Shown here piece after piece: positions 1 through 6,704 of a stretch of DNA of 9,049 nucleotides. Made by a program: the position numbers and the translations under genes. The stretch's first letter is position 1, and each line of letters begins with the position of its first letter. Below the pieces are notes generated by a model. It was not told the DNA's origin, made no database searches, and saw only the letters and a program-made list of their open reading frames with translations. The DNA comes from Planctomycetes bacterium RBG_16_43_13. Lineage in GTDB: Bacteria > Planctomycetota > MHYJ01. Where the stretch lies: contig MHYJ01000009.1 of assembly GCA_001828445.1 (NCBI GenBank), positions 1-9,049 on the forward strand. The letters are read 5' to 3'.

Positions 1-793
1 GAATACTCAGCCTCCTTAAACTGTGATTATACGTATCAGCAATGTATAAGAATTCTCCATTACTGGTTATTCCAAAGGGAAAGTTGAATTGAGCAGAGGT
101 GCCCCTTCCATCAGTCTTGCCTGCCACAGTTTCTGTACCTGCTATAGTAGCTGCTTCACCACTATTCTTATTTACTCGTCTTATAAGGTGATTGTCTGTA
201 TCTGCCACGTAAAGCATATTATCCCGGACTGTAATACCGGAAGGTGCATTAAACATCGCATTGACGCCTATGCCGTCATGGTAGCCAGACTGGCCTCTCT
301 TACCGGCAAGAGTCACAACATTTCCACTATTTATTTCTATCTTGCGAATAACATGGTTTCCGGCATCAGCTACATACAGATACACTCCGTCAGTAGCAAT
401 ACCCTCAGGGTAATAAAATCTTGCATTACTCCCAATACCGTCAATTACTCCGGGTCTGCCAGGATAACCTGCAATAGTTGTTACAGATTTCGTGGTCAAA
501 TCCATTTTTCTAATCGTATGATTACTCTTATCAGAAATGTAGAGGGTGTCCCCATAGACTGCTATTCCACGTGGAGCATTAAATCTTGCAAACGTGCCTA
601 TACCATCAGACGTACCAGCGCCTCCTGGCCTGCCAGCCAGTAATAACATTGTCCCGCCCGTTATACTTTCTTTCCCTTCTAATGTCGGGCCAATACTACC
701 ATACTCCTTGCTGCAGCCTGTAAGGATAGTAATAAGCAGGAATACAACTCTTAGGTAGGTAAACCTGGGGCTCACATAAAGATGTTTTAACAT
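1..793 (-). CDS. NHL-repeat lipoprotein, N-terminal part (runs off left edge)
   Basis: The minus-strand frame stays open from an ATG at 793 to the window edge, giving 264 residues with no stop; the C-terminus is missing. Residues about 14-26 form a hydrophobic signal segment after a basic start, ending in lipobox LTGC with Cys27, so export and lipidation are predicted. The rest is four copies of an NHL-type beta-propeller unit. DGIG/DGRG turns lie at residues 63, 118, 173 and 228, an exact 55-residue period, each followed by AxFNxPxGI, LYVAD, NHxIRK and a TxAG strand. NHL propellers usually bind proteins or ligands or serve as structural folds; no catalytic residues are evident. The gene starts 53 bases after the upstream GT2 stop and has no clear Shine-Dalgarno sequence, so it may have its own promoter. 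In-frame TTG 850 and GTG 832 are less convincing starts. The domain and lipidation calls are strong; the role in this locus is unknown. Confidence 0.86.
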   Translation of the reverse strand, partial: MLKHLYVSPRFTYLRVVFLLITILTGCSKEYGSIGPTLEGKESITGGTMLLLAGRPGGAGTSDGIGTFARFNAPRGIAVYGDTLYISDKSNHTIRKMDLTTKSVTTIAGYPGRPGVIDGIGSNARFYYPEGIATDGVYLYVADAGNHVIRKIEINSGNVVTLAGKRGQSGYHDGIGVNAMFNAPSGITVRDNMLYVADTDNHLIRRVNKNSGEAATIAGTETVAGKTDGRGTSAQFNFPFGITSNGEFLYIADTYNHSLRRLSI

Positions 794-799
794 CAATAC

Positions 800-805
800 A
801 TTATA
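800..805 (-). promoter_or_regulatory. possible -10 box before the NHL lipoprotein
   Basis: The minus strand reads a perfect TATAAT here, six bases before the ATG at 793. No recognisable -35 box lies 16-18 bases upstream; the hexamer at 823-828 reads TAAGCT on the minus strand. If used, transcription would start almost at the ATG and give a nearly leaderless message, which would fit the missing Shine-Dalgarno sequence. The surrounding DNA is AT-rich, so a chance match is quite possible. Confidence 0.2.
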
Positions 806-846
806 TATGCAATAGCTATGCCAGCTTAGCACAGCAAGCGGGATAT

Positions 847-1737
847 TCAAATCTTCTCTGAATGCTTGTAAGCAGTCTCCTCGGTCCGGTCAAGGCGCAT
901 CTGGGAAATCTGTTCCGCGATAAGGGACATCATAAATATAATTACCCCATTACTAAGTAATAGTGCAGACATATTTGTAAACCTGTGTTCTGTGATAAAA
1001 GTATAGATATAATATCCAATCCCAAAAGTAAAAAAAGAGGCACTTACCGGTAGGAATACCCTGAAGGGGGAATATAGTGTAGCAATCTTTAACATGATAA
1101 GGAAAAAACGAACGCCATCTTTAAGCAGTTTGATCTTGCTCTTTCCCTCCCTCTTTCTCGCCACAATCGGTATAAATGTCACACTGTGGCCGGATCTGAT
1201 AAGAGAGAGCGTTAATGTCGTCGGATATGAGAAGGTATTCGGCAGGAGATAGACAAACCTCTTTGCGATATCTGCCTTTATGGCCCTGAAACCAGAGGTA
1301 AGATCCAATATCTCCTTTTTGGTCAGATAGGTCGCAAATTTATTATACATGGCATTAGCCACATCCCGGTGGACAGAGGTCTCTGATGCCCTGGTCCTTG
1401 CGCCTATCACCATGTCGTAGACCCCAACCTGCTCAAGAAAACGCGGGATATCTTCAGGCTTATGCTGTCCATCCGAGTCCATCAACACTATAACATCCCC
1501 GGTCGCAGCCCGTATCCCGCTCTTCACTGCAGCGCCATTCCCCATGTTATATGGATGCCTGACAACCCTTGCACCGGCCTTCTCTGCCTCCTTTCCAGTG
1601 CCATCCGGAGACCCATCATCCACAACAATGATCTCGCACCCGCTCCCCACGACCGATCGCACCGCCTGAATGACTGAACCGATCACCTTTTCCTCCCTGA
1701 AGGCCGGGAGCACTACACTAATCTTCTGCCCTGTCAT
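847..1737 (-). CDS. DPM1/GtrB-like GT2 glycosyltransferase with C-terminal membrane helices
   Basis: This 296-residue protein has a GT-A fold GT2 domain at about residues 5-215 and two predicted membrane helices at about 227-249 and 256-276. Visible motifs are LPAFREE at the N-terminus, VVDDGSPDGT (38-47), the metal-binding DSDGQH (87-92) and DLTSGFRA (145-152). These match the dolichyl-phosphate mannose synthase / GtrB-type branch, whose members transfer a sugar from a nucleotide donor to a polyprenyl-phosphate on the cytoplasmic face of the membrane. The actual sugar and acceptor cannot be read from sequence. The ATG at 1737 is supported by CAGGAG nine bases upstream. It follows the LPG_synthase_TM-like gene by 24 bases, and the two may act as a pair (inference). 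A processive synthase seems unlikely because the C-terminal helices are few and QxxRW is absent. Confidence 0.92.
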   Translation of the reverse strand: MTGQKISVVLPAFREEKVIGSVIQAVRSVVGSGCEIIVVDDGSPDGTGKEAEKAGARVVRHPYNMGNGAAVKSGIRAATGDVIVLMDSDGQHKPEDIPRFLEQVGVYDMVIGARTRASETSVHRDVANAMYNKFATYLTKKEILDLTSGFRAIKADIAKRFVYLLPNTFSYPTTLTLSLIRSGHSVTFIPIVARKREGKSKIKLLKDGVRFFLIMLKIATLYSPFRVFLPVSASFFTFGIGYYIYTFITEHRFTNMSALLLSNGVIIFMMSLIAEQISQMRLDRTEETAYKHSEKI

Positions 1738-1746
1738 TATTTATTT

Positions 1747-1751
1747 CTCCT
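1747..1751 (-). promoter_or_regulatory. ribosome binding site for the GT2 gene starting at 1737
   Basis: The minus strand reads AGGAG, nine bases before the ATG at 1735-1737. It lies in the 24-base gap after the previous gene's stop, so this gene has its own initiation signal and does not depend on the stop-start overlap coupling seen at the two junctions before it. Confidence 0.7.
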
Positions 1752-1761
1752 GATAAAACAC

Positions 1762-2691
1762 TTACCATCCAAGGGCCGTTTTTGCCATCTTCCTAGTCTC
1801 CCTATTGATTAAAAATATCACCAGTATAACAATTTCTACACTTATCAACCATAGTCTTGACAGAAGCGATACACCGATAGCAATCGGCATAGGGATAAAC
1901 AGGCTTAAAAGGAACGTCAACGCCCCCTCACGCACACCCAGACCGGCAGGAGTAAAGAAGGCCAGATAACCAGCGGCGAAGGAGATAGCGAATATGCCGA
2001 TCAGTACCGGAATATTATGTATGTCCAGCGGATAAAAAGCCCGTATAAAGAAGAAAAAGGCTATCCCTGTGACGATCCAGTAGATAAGATAATAACCGGC
2101 GAGAATCAGCATCTTATTGAAGGAGAGTGAAAAATTGATTGCGCCCCTTCCAAGCCTGGATAAGACCGGATTCACTATCTTAAGAAATGGTTTGGGGTGA
2201 AGAAATGCGACGAAGAAAGGCATGATAAAAACCAGCGGAAGCAGCCTTAACACAGAACCGGTATCTGCCCAGAAAAGCAGCGAGATCGCAAATACAAGCC
2301 CTGCTGACACAATCTGGTATGACTGTTCTAACAATATGCTCATTCCGGAGCGTGAGTCCGGGATCCCCTCAAGCCTGCAGAGATACACCCTCCCGAGAAC
2401 GGCCCATACACCGCCGGGGACATAACGCCCATATAGCGAAAGGAGCATGATTGAGATCCCTTTTGTCCCGGCGATTCGGGTTCCCAGCATCCTTAGTACC
2501 AGAGTCCACCCATAGGCCCCCATAAGATAGACACATAATAAAAGAAAGATAGAAGCTATAAACCATGGCAGCGATGGTGACCAGTCATATCCGGATATTT
2601 TATCCCATTCCCTGTAGGCCATCTTCCCGATAAAATAGAATATGACGACCGCGATGATAACACCGATTGTCCGTCTGTACAAGGAACTCAT
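1762..2691 (-). CDS. LPG_synthase_TM-like integral membrane protein (YbhN/AglD type)
   Basis: This 309-residue protein is almost entirely hydrophobic, with about seven or eight predicted membrane helices, including about 8-22, 43-60, 125-140, 148-164, 194-215, 228-246 and 270-295. Two conserved loops are visible: YGRYVPGGVW (87-96) and FTPAGLGVREGAL (246-258). The second is the hallmark of the lysylphosphatidylglycerol-synthase transmembrane family. The soluble LPG synthetase domain of MprF is absent, so this is the membrane-only form often found beside GT2 enzymes in glycan loci. Its role is not settled; handling of lipid-linked sugars, including flipping, is a reasonable guess from context. 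The ATG start overlaps the methyltransferase stop by four bases, with AAGGA-type sequence just upstream, suggesting translational coupling. A DPM1-like GT2 follows 24 bases downstream. The family call is good; the function is inference. Confidence 0.84.
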   Translation of the reverse strand: MSSLYRRTIGVIIAVVIFYFIGKMAYREWDKISGYDWSPSLPWFIASIFLLLCVYLMGAYGWTLVLRMLGTRIAGTKGISIMLLSLYGRYVPGGVWAVLGRVYLCRLEGIPDSRSGMSILLEQSYQIVSAGLVFAISLLFWADTGSVLRLLPLVFIMPFFVAFLHPKPFLKIVNPVLSRLGRGAINFSLSFNKMLILAGYYLIYWIVTGIAFFFFIRAFYPLDIHNIPVLIGIFAISFAAGYLAFFTPAGLGVREGALTFLLSLFIPMPIAIGVSLLSRLWLISVEIVILVIFLINRETRKMAKTALGW

Positions 2692-3455
2692 CGTTCTTTC
2701 CTTGCCACAAGCAGAATCCCGATCCCCAGGGACAGCGAACTGAAGATACCATCAATGCGGAACAGGTTACCTAATATATACGTGATCCAGCGATTAAGCC
2801 CGACCCTCGTGAGGGCATCCCCGGAGGATACCGTCCCGCTTCTATTTTTATCAATGCGACGTGCCCACCGGAGGAAGACCAGCCGGTGATAGAGACGCAT
2901 CAGAGGAAAACCTACATAGAATAATTTCTCTATTTTGAAAGAGCTATTATTGAACAACTGTAACAGGGCCTCTTTAGAGTAGCGTCTCTTATGCTCTGCC
3001 ATCTCATCTGAAATGTCCCATAGAGCTGGGTTTGCCGGGACTGTAATAATGCATACCCCCCCTGGTTTCAGCAGACGATAAAATTCCCTCACTGCCAGAT
3101 GATCTTTTTCGACATGCTCTAATATCTCGGTTGCAATCACAGCATCAAAACCTCCGTCAGGATAATCTATCTGTTCTGCACTCCCCTGTTTAACAACGGA
3201 TTCAGCTTCCGGCATAAGAGACCGCAGACACTCCTCTGTCCGGCGGACACTATCCTCAGAAATATCCATCCCATAGACCTCATACCCGCGAAGAGCCAAT
3301 TTTACCAGCAGGCTTCCGGTACCGCACCCGGCATCCAGGATCCGTCCTCCCGGCGGTACAATTTGAACTGCTTTCATTACGAGGGTCTCCCGATAGTAAT
3401 GCCGGGGCCCTCCGATAGTCCACCTGCCCCACTGAAATCGCGTTGATGAACTCAT
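2688..3455 (-). CDS. class I SAM-dependent methyltransferase
   Basis: This 255-residue protein has a UbiE/UbiG-like Rossmann methyltransferase core. Motif I is ILDAGCGTG (39-47), which binds S-adenosylmethionine. An acidic MD at 63-64 probably contacts the ribose. DAVIATEILEHVE (104-116) is the motif II region and LLKPGG (128-133) is the post-II turn. HKRRYS (155-160) and the downstream region are typical of methyltransferases in polysaccharide loci, where they often O-methylate sugars or lipid-linked intermediates; the substrate here is unknown. A hydrophobic stretch at about 235-251 might associate with the membrane. The start overlaps the stop of the preceding glycosyltransferase gene as ATGA (3452-3455), and its own stop overlaps the next start the same way, so three genes form a translationally coupled chain. 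There is no strong Shine-Dalgarno sequence, consistent with coupling. Confidence 0.9.
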   Translation of the reverse strand: MSSSTRFQWGRWTIGGPRHYYRETLVMKAVQIVPPGGRILDAGCGTGSLLVKLALRGYEVYGMDISEDSVRRTEECLRSLMPEAESVVKQGSAEQIDYPDGGFDAVIATEILEHVEKDHLAVREFYRLLKPGGVCIITVPANPALWDISDEMAEHKRRYSKEALLQLFNNSSFKIEKLFYVGFPLMRLYHRLVFLRWARRIDKNRSGTVSSGDALTRVGLNRWITYILGNLFRIDGIFSSLSLGIGILLVARKER

Positions 3456-4810
3456 AGACTTTCAATAAGATTGATGACCGTCTTCCCGATCGCTTTGGCA
3501 GAAAAGTTTTTCTCAAAATAGTCTTGCCCGCTGCAAGCTATCTTTTCCCGAAGTATTCCGTCGTTCCTTAAAGTAAGTATAGCCTCAGACAAGGCATCAG
3601 GATCACCCGGCCTGCAGAAAAAAACATTCTCTCTGTGTGTCAAGACCCCATCCATAGCAGGACTGGACATAGTAATCAGGGGTTTTCCCAAAGCCAGACA
3701 ATTGTAGACCTTGCAAGGGATCACCCTGGCAGCCTTGTCAGTTTGCCCAAATACGCCAAGACAGATGTCCGACTCCATTATGTAACCAATAAGCTCTTCT
3801 TCTCTGACAAATCTGTCAATGAAGATAACGTTCTTTAACTCAAGACTTAATGCAAGCTCTTTCATAGCCGACAGGAGCTGGCCTGTGCCTATCAGGGTAA
3901 AGACTACTTCACTTTCATCTGAAAATGCCCTTCGCTCACCCTCCCCTCCTTCGACAAGCTCAGGACAAGCTTCACCCCCTCCCGTCAAGGGAGGGGGGAC
4001 CAATGGCACTCCTTCATATCTCCCCTCCCCTTGCGGGAGGGGACTAAGGGGAGGGGGATTTTCATCCTGCAATAGCTTAGCCGCCTCAAGGATCACATCT
4101 ACGCCATGCAGGGGGATATAAGAACCAAAGTAGAGAACATTAAAATCCCTTCTTTCCCCCTTTATTAAAGGAGGATTATGGGGGATTTGAGGGTCTGAGG
4201 GATTTGAAGTCTCCTGGCTCAAGGGGATACGACAGGATTCAGGAGGAGAAAGATATGATCCCACAGGAATGGCATGAAATTTCTCAGCAGGAAGGCGGAA
4301 TTCCTTTACGAAATAGTCCACATGGGCCTGGGTGTCCAGCAGAACCGCATCCGCTATCCAGCAAGACCAGGTATCAATAAAGCGCAGCAACTTCGCCTTT
4401 ACTGAACCAGGGAGCACAATGCGTCTGTCCATTACCGCTGTATCATAGAGTGAGAGGAACTCATCAAGAATTAAAGGTTTTCTACGGAGGAGATTTAAGG
4501 CCTTTGCTAAGAATATATCAATATGACCCGCATAACCAACAATGAGTACATCGTAATAGCCTACACGCCTGAACTTACATATAAGCATTGAGTAAGCAAG
4601 CAAAAGCCTGTAAAGCGTCTTAATTATTCCACTCCCGGCTTTTACCCCTTCGAGTTTTTGGTCGGTATCCTTCCAGAAATCCTCATGACATTCTACAACA
4701 TCCACCCCATTTTTACGCAATCCTTCAATAATCACCCTGTTTCTGGGATACCCCTCTTCCATAGAGTATGTCCCGAAATAACAGACACGCAACTCTCTTT
4801 TGCTCATCAT
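3452..4810 (-). CDS. GT-B (GT4-like) glycosyltransferase carrying two in-frame repeat insertions
   Basis: This 452-residue protein looks like a retaining group-1 glycosyltransferase. The N-terminal Rossmann domain spans about residues 6-190 (VCYFGTYS, DVLIVGYAG, ILDEFLSLYDT). The C-terminal nucleotide-sugar domain begins at FNVLYFGSYIPLHGV (223-237) and continues through VVFTLIGTGQ (302-311), a DICLGVFG strand (348-355) and IPCKVYNCLALGKPLI (364-379). N370 stands where many GT4 enzymes carry the first glutamate of EX7E, so the donor site may differ. Two segments do not fit the family: about 201-222, and about 251-298, which is rich in Pro, Gly and Glu. Both are repeat-derived (see the repeat entries). 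Removing them leaves roughly 380 residues, a normal length. The frame is intact across both, so the enzyme may still work. ATG at 4810 is followed by a second ATG; the Shine-Dalgarno sequence is weak. It lies four bases after the preceding gene and overlaps the methyltransferase start. Confidence 0.87.
   Translation of the reverse strand: MMSKRELRVCYFGTYSMEEGYPRNRVIIEGLRKNGVDVVECHEDFWKDTDQKLEGVKAGSGIIKTLYRLLLAYSMLICKFRRVGYYDVLIVGYAGHIDIFLAKALNLLRRKPLILDEFLSLYDTAVMDRRIVLPGSVKAKLLRFIDTWSCWIADAVLLDTQAHVDYFVKEFRLPAEKFHAIPVGSYLSPPESCRIPLSQETSNPSDPQIPHNPPLIKGERRDFNVLYFGSYIPLHGVDVILEAAKLLQDENPPPLSPLPQGEGRYEGVPLVPPPLTGGGEACPELVEGGEGERRAFSDESEVVFTLIGTGQLLSAMKELALSLELKNVIFIDRFVREEELIGYIMESDICLGVFGQTDKAARVIPCKVYNCLALGKPLITMSSPAMDGVLTHRENVFFCRPGDPDALSEAILTLRNDGILREKIACSGQDYFEKNFSAKAIGKTVINLIESL
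3917..4060 (-). repeat. composite in-frame repeat insertion (about 48 codons) inside the GT4-like gene
   Basis: About 144 bases encode residues 251-298 and interrupt an otherwise normal helix-to-strand link between LEAAKLLQDE and VVFTLIG. Three known-looking modules follow each other: PPPLSPLPQGEGR, VPPPLTGGGE and ACPELVEGG. At DNA level, 3975-3983 and 3989-3997 form a perfect 9-bp inverted repeat (CCCCCTCCC / GGGAGGGGG) with a 5-base loop. A second inverted repeat pairs 4022-4032 with 4046-4056 (11 bp, 13-base loop), with an alternative 8-bp stem at 4022-4029 / 4035-4042. The CPELVEG module contains a direct repeat of GACAAGCT at 3953-3960 and 3964-3971. Insertion boundaries are judged from the protein and may be off by several codons. 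Confidence 0.75.
4143..4210 (-). repeat. second in-frame repeat insertion (PPLIKGER type) inside the GT4-like gene
   Basis: About 22 codons (residues 201-222) between the end of the N-terminal domain and the first strand of the C-terminal domain encode a linker with PPLIKGERRDF. The DNA has 8-bp inverted ends, AAATCCCT at 4143-4150 and AGGGATTT at 4198-4205, and inner pairing of TCCCCC (4155-4160) with GGGGGA (4180-4185). A small CCTTT/AAAGG stem lies at 4159-4163 and 4167-4171. The length, inverted ends and recurrent peptide suggest a small dispersed repeat. It sits in an interdomain linker where extra residues should be tolerated. Confidence 0.68.
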
Positions 4811-4814
4811 TATT

Positions 4815-6686
4815 CTAATTATTTATATATGGATTCACTCTATTTGCAAAAATCTCGTATTTCCCTTTTTCTGCGATTTTCTCAAGTGAACCCAGATACT
4901 CCAACTGTTGATCATTAAGCTCTAAGCGCAATCTCGGACTAACAAATATGTACTGTACTTTTTCCTGCTTTAAGTAATCATAATCAAACACACCATTATA
5001 ATTAACTGCATAGGCATTAGCAATATCAACCACTTTTTGGGCATCCCTGGAAGACGTCATAACATATTTGATTCCTCTATTTTTTTCCTGGAGTTGATTT
5101 AGCACTTCTACGGAAGATTTATCGTAACACAACTCACTTTCAGAACACCGAAAAGCCCATGCCAAACGGTCATTCCCCAGTTGAATATTGTAGTTTGTAA
5201 AAACCACCGGCAAAGATCCAAACACAAACAGAACGATCACCAGGGAAAAAAACAGGGTGCTTCGATGATAGGAAAAATAATAAAAAAACAGCAAATGAAG
5301 GAGTATTATCCCAAAATGTGTCAATTTGTAAAGATTAATGTCACCCATGGGCGTTGAAAAGATGAACGGCACAATAAAAGTAACTAATAGCCCGAAAAAC
5401 ATCAGAGGTTGCTGCGCAAGAGTAATCTTTTTACGGAAAAGCACATAAACCAAAAATACTCCAATAACAACCTCCAGTAAGAAATTTCTAAGATAAGAAA
5501 ACCAATATATGGCAGGATTTACAATGTCTGTTGTTGATGGGTATCCCCATGAGGAAAAGGATTTAAGAGACATAAAACTTGAGACACTCATATTCTTTAA
5601 AGCTCCAACTATTGCCCCTCCGGAAATATATATTCCCACTGCCATTGCAGCAACAAAAATAATTGATAAGACTGCAATCCTTGGTAAAGAAATATTTCTT
5701 TTCAGGATATTACGGACAGTCAGGACGCATAGGCAAAGAATGATGAAAACAGCAAATAGTTCGCTGATAAGAAAATATCCTACAAGTAGAAATATTAAAC
5801 TAATAATATTGCCAAAAGAATAGGAGACTTCATCATAGAATAGTTTTTTTGCAAGAATTACGAAAGCGAGTGTTAATGGTAAATTCACCCACGTAATTCC
5901 TAATAATAAATACAAAAGCGGGTAGTTCATAGCCCGCATACCAATCCCCAACATGTGCCAATGACCGGAAGAAAATCCATCCAGAAAGAAAAAAGAAGCC
6001 CCGCTAAAGAGCAGGATAATTGTTCCGGCTACAGAATAATATTTCCGCTTGCTCCACTCAAAGAGTAATCCATAAAAGAGCAGGAAACTTGCAACTATGA
6101 AACCAATTTTCATTACATCCAGTGACTCAGATACCCCTATTTTTGTCAGTAGTTGAATGGCTGAACCTGCAATATCAAGTCCGTAGTGATAGTTCTTGGA
6201 AAAATCCTGATTTGGTTGTAATGGATTTTTAAGTGGGAATTCGCCGTTTGTCACAAAGAATTTTACAACAGGGCGATGTAACCATTCATCCAGAAGAGGG
6301 GTCTTATACGCCCCCAGAAATAAAACGATGACAACAACCAGAAGACCTAAGAAAATAACTCCATTTTCTTTTACCAGGGCAGTTATTTCGATTTTATTAG
6401 CACTACTTCTTTTGAATAGGTAATACCCAACAATAGAATATGAAAGGATGATATACAAGAGGGAAAAGACTTTTAACGCTATAATACTATTCCACTGTAC
6501 CAGAGACAGACAAATAACTGCTCCTCCGACATATGAACACAAAGAAATAAAGAATGATAGAGCTAACAACAGTGATATGTTACTTTTCCTCACCTTAAAA
6601 ACTCTTAAGAAAAGCAAGCCGATACCCACCAACCCTCCAAAAAAGGCAAGCCCCAGGAATGATTGCAGGAAAAAATCAAAGACCAT
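4815..6686 (-). CDS. large polytopic membrane protein, GT-C glycosyltransferase-like
   Basis: This 623-residue protein has an N-terminal part of about 490 residues with some ten to thirteen predicted membrane helices, followed by a soluble C-terminal domain of about 130 residues that probably faces the periplasm. After the third or fourth helix, a loop carries KTPLLDEWLHRP (128-139) and then NYHYGLDIAG (165-174). An acidic DE pair in the first large outside loop is typical of GT-C enzymes (PMT/ArnT-like), which use polyprenyl-phosphate sugars, so D133 and E134 are candidate catalytic or metal residues. I do not recognise a specific family; a polymerase (Wzy-like) or other integral membrane protein is an alternative. 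The start at 6686 is supported by GGAGGAG. The gene lies 18 bases after the DUF2304-like gene, which follows a DPM-like GT2 that could make its lipid-linked donor (inference). It is visibly AT-richer than the genes downstream. Confidence 0.6.
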   Translation of the reverse strand: MVFDFFLQSFLGLAFFGGLVGIGLLFLRVFKVRKSNISLLLALSFFISLCSYVGGAVICLSLVQWNSIIALKVFSLLYIILSYSIVGYYLFKRSSANKIEITALVKENGVIFLGLLVVVIVLFLGAYKTPLLDEWLHRPVVKFFVTNGEFPLKNPLQPNQDFSKNYHYGLDIAGSAIQLLTKIGVSESLDVMKIGFIVASFLLFYGLLFEWSKRKYYSVAGTIILLFSGASFFFLDGFSSGHWHMLGIGMRAMNYPLLYLLLGITWVNLPLTLAFVILAKKLFYDEVSYSFGNIISLIFLLVGYFLISELFAVFIILCLCVLTVRNILKRNISLPRIAVLSIIFVAAMAVGIYISGGAIVGALKNMSVSSFMSLKSFSSWGYPSTTDIVNPAIYWFSYLRNFLLEVVIGVFLVYVLFRKKITLAQQPLMFFGLLVTFIVPFIFSTPMGDINLYKLTHFGIILLHLLFFYYFSYHRSTLFFSLVIVLFVFGSLPVVFTNYNIQLGNDRLAWAFRCSESELCYDKSSVEVLNQLQEKNRGIKYVMTSSRDAQKVVDIANAYAVNYNGVFDYDYLKQEKVQYIFVSPRLRLELNDQQLEYLGSLEKIAEKGKYEIFANRVNPYINN

Positions 6687-6689
6687 ATT

Positions 6690-6696
6690 CTCCTCC
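6690..6696 (-). promoter_or_regulatory. strong ribosome binding site for the 623-residue membrane protein
   Basis: The minus strand reads GGAGGAG, with the GGAGG core five bases before the ATG at 6684-6686. It lies in the 18-base gap after the DUF2304-like stop and fixes the chosen start. Confidence 0.75.
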
Positions 6697-6704
6697 AGAA
6701 GACA

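Noticed and set aside
89..643. 184-codon open frame on the plus strand
   Set aside because: It lies entirely opposite the NHL-repeat lipoprotein, whose frame has a signal peptide, lipobox and four regular repeats. The plus-strand product is Cys/Ser/Thr-rich with no recognisable domain.
3975..4057. Strong hairpins as Rho-independent terminators
   Set aside because: They lie in the middle of an intact reading frame and have no T-run on the transcribed side.
3819..4121. Plus-strand open frame with PPPSTSSGQASPPPVKGGG-type sequence
   Set aside because: It is the reverse reading of the repeat block inside the GT4-like gene. The proline/glycine-rich peptide arises from the hairpin repeats and not from a separate gene.
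3917..4210. CRISPR-like or tandem repeat array
   Set aside because: The repeat modules differ from each other, have no regular spacers and encode protein in frame.
5509..5823. Plus-strand open frame of 104 codons
   Set aside because: It is a shadow of the 623-residue membrane protein gene; there is no ribosome site or domain, and all neighbouring genes run on the minus strand.
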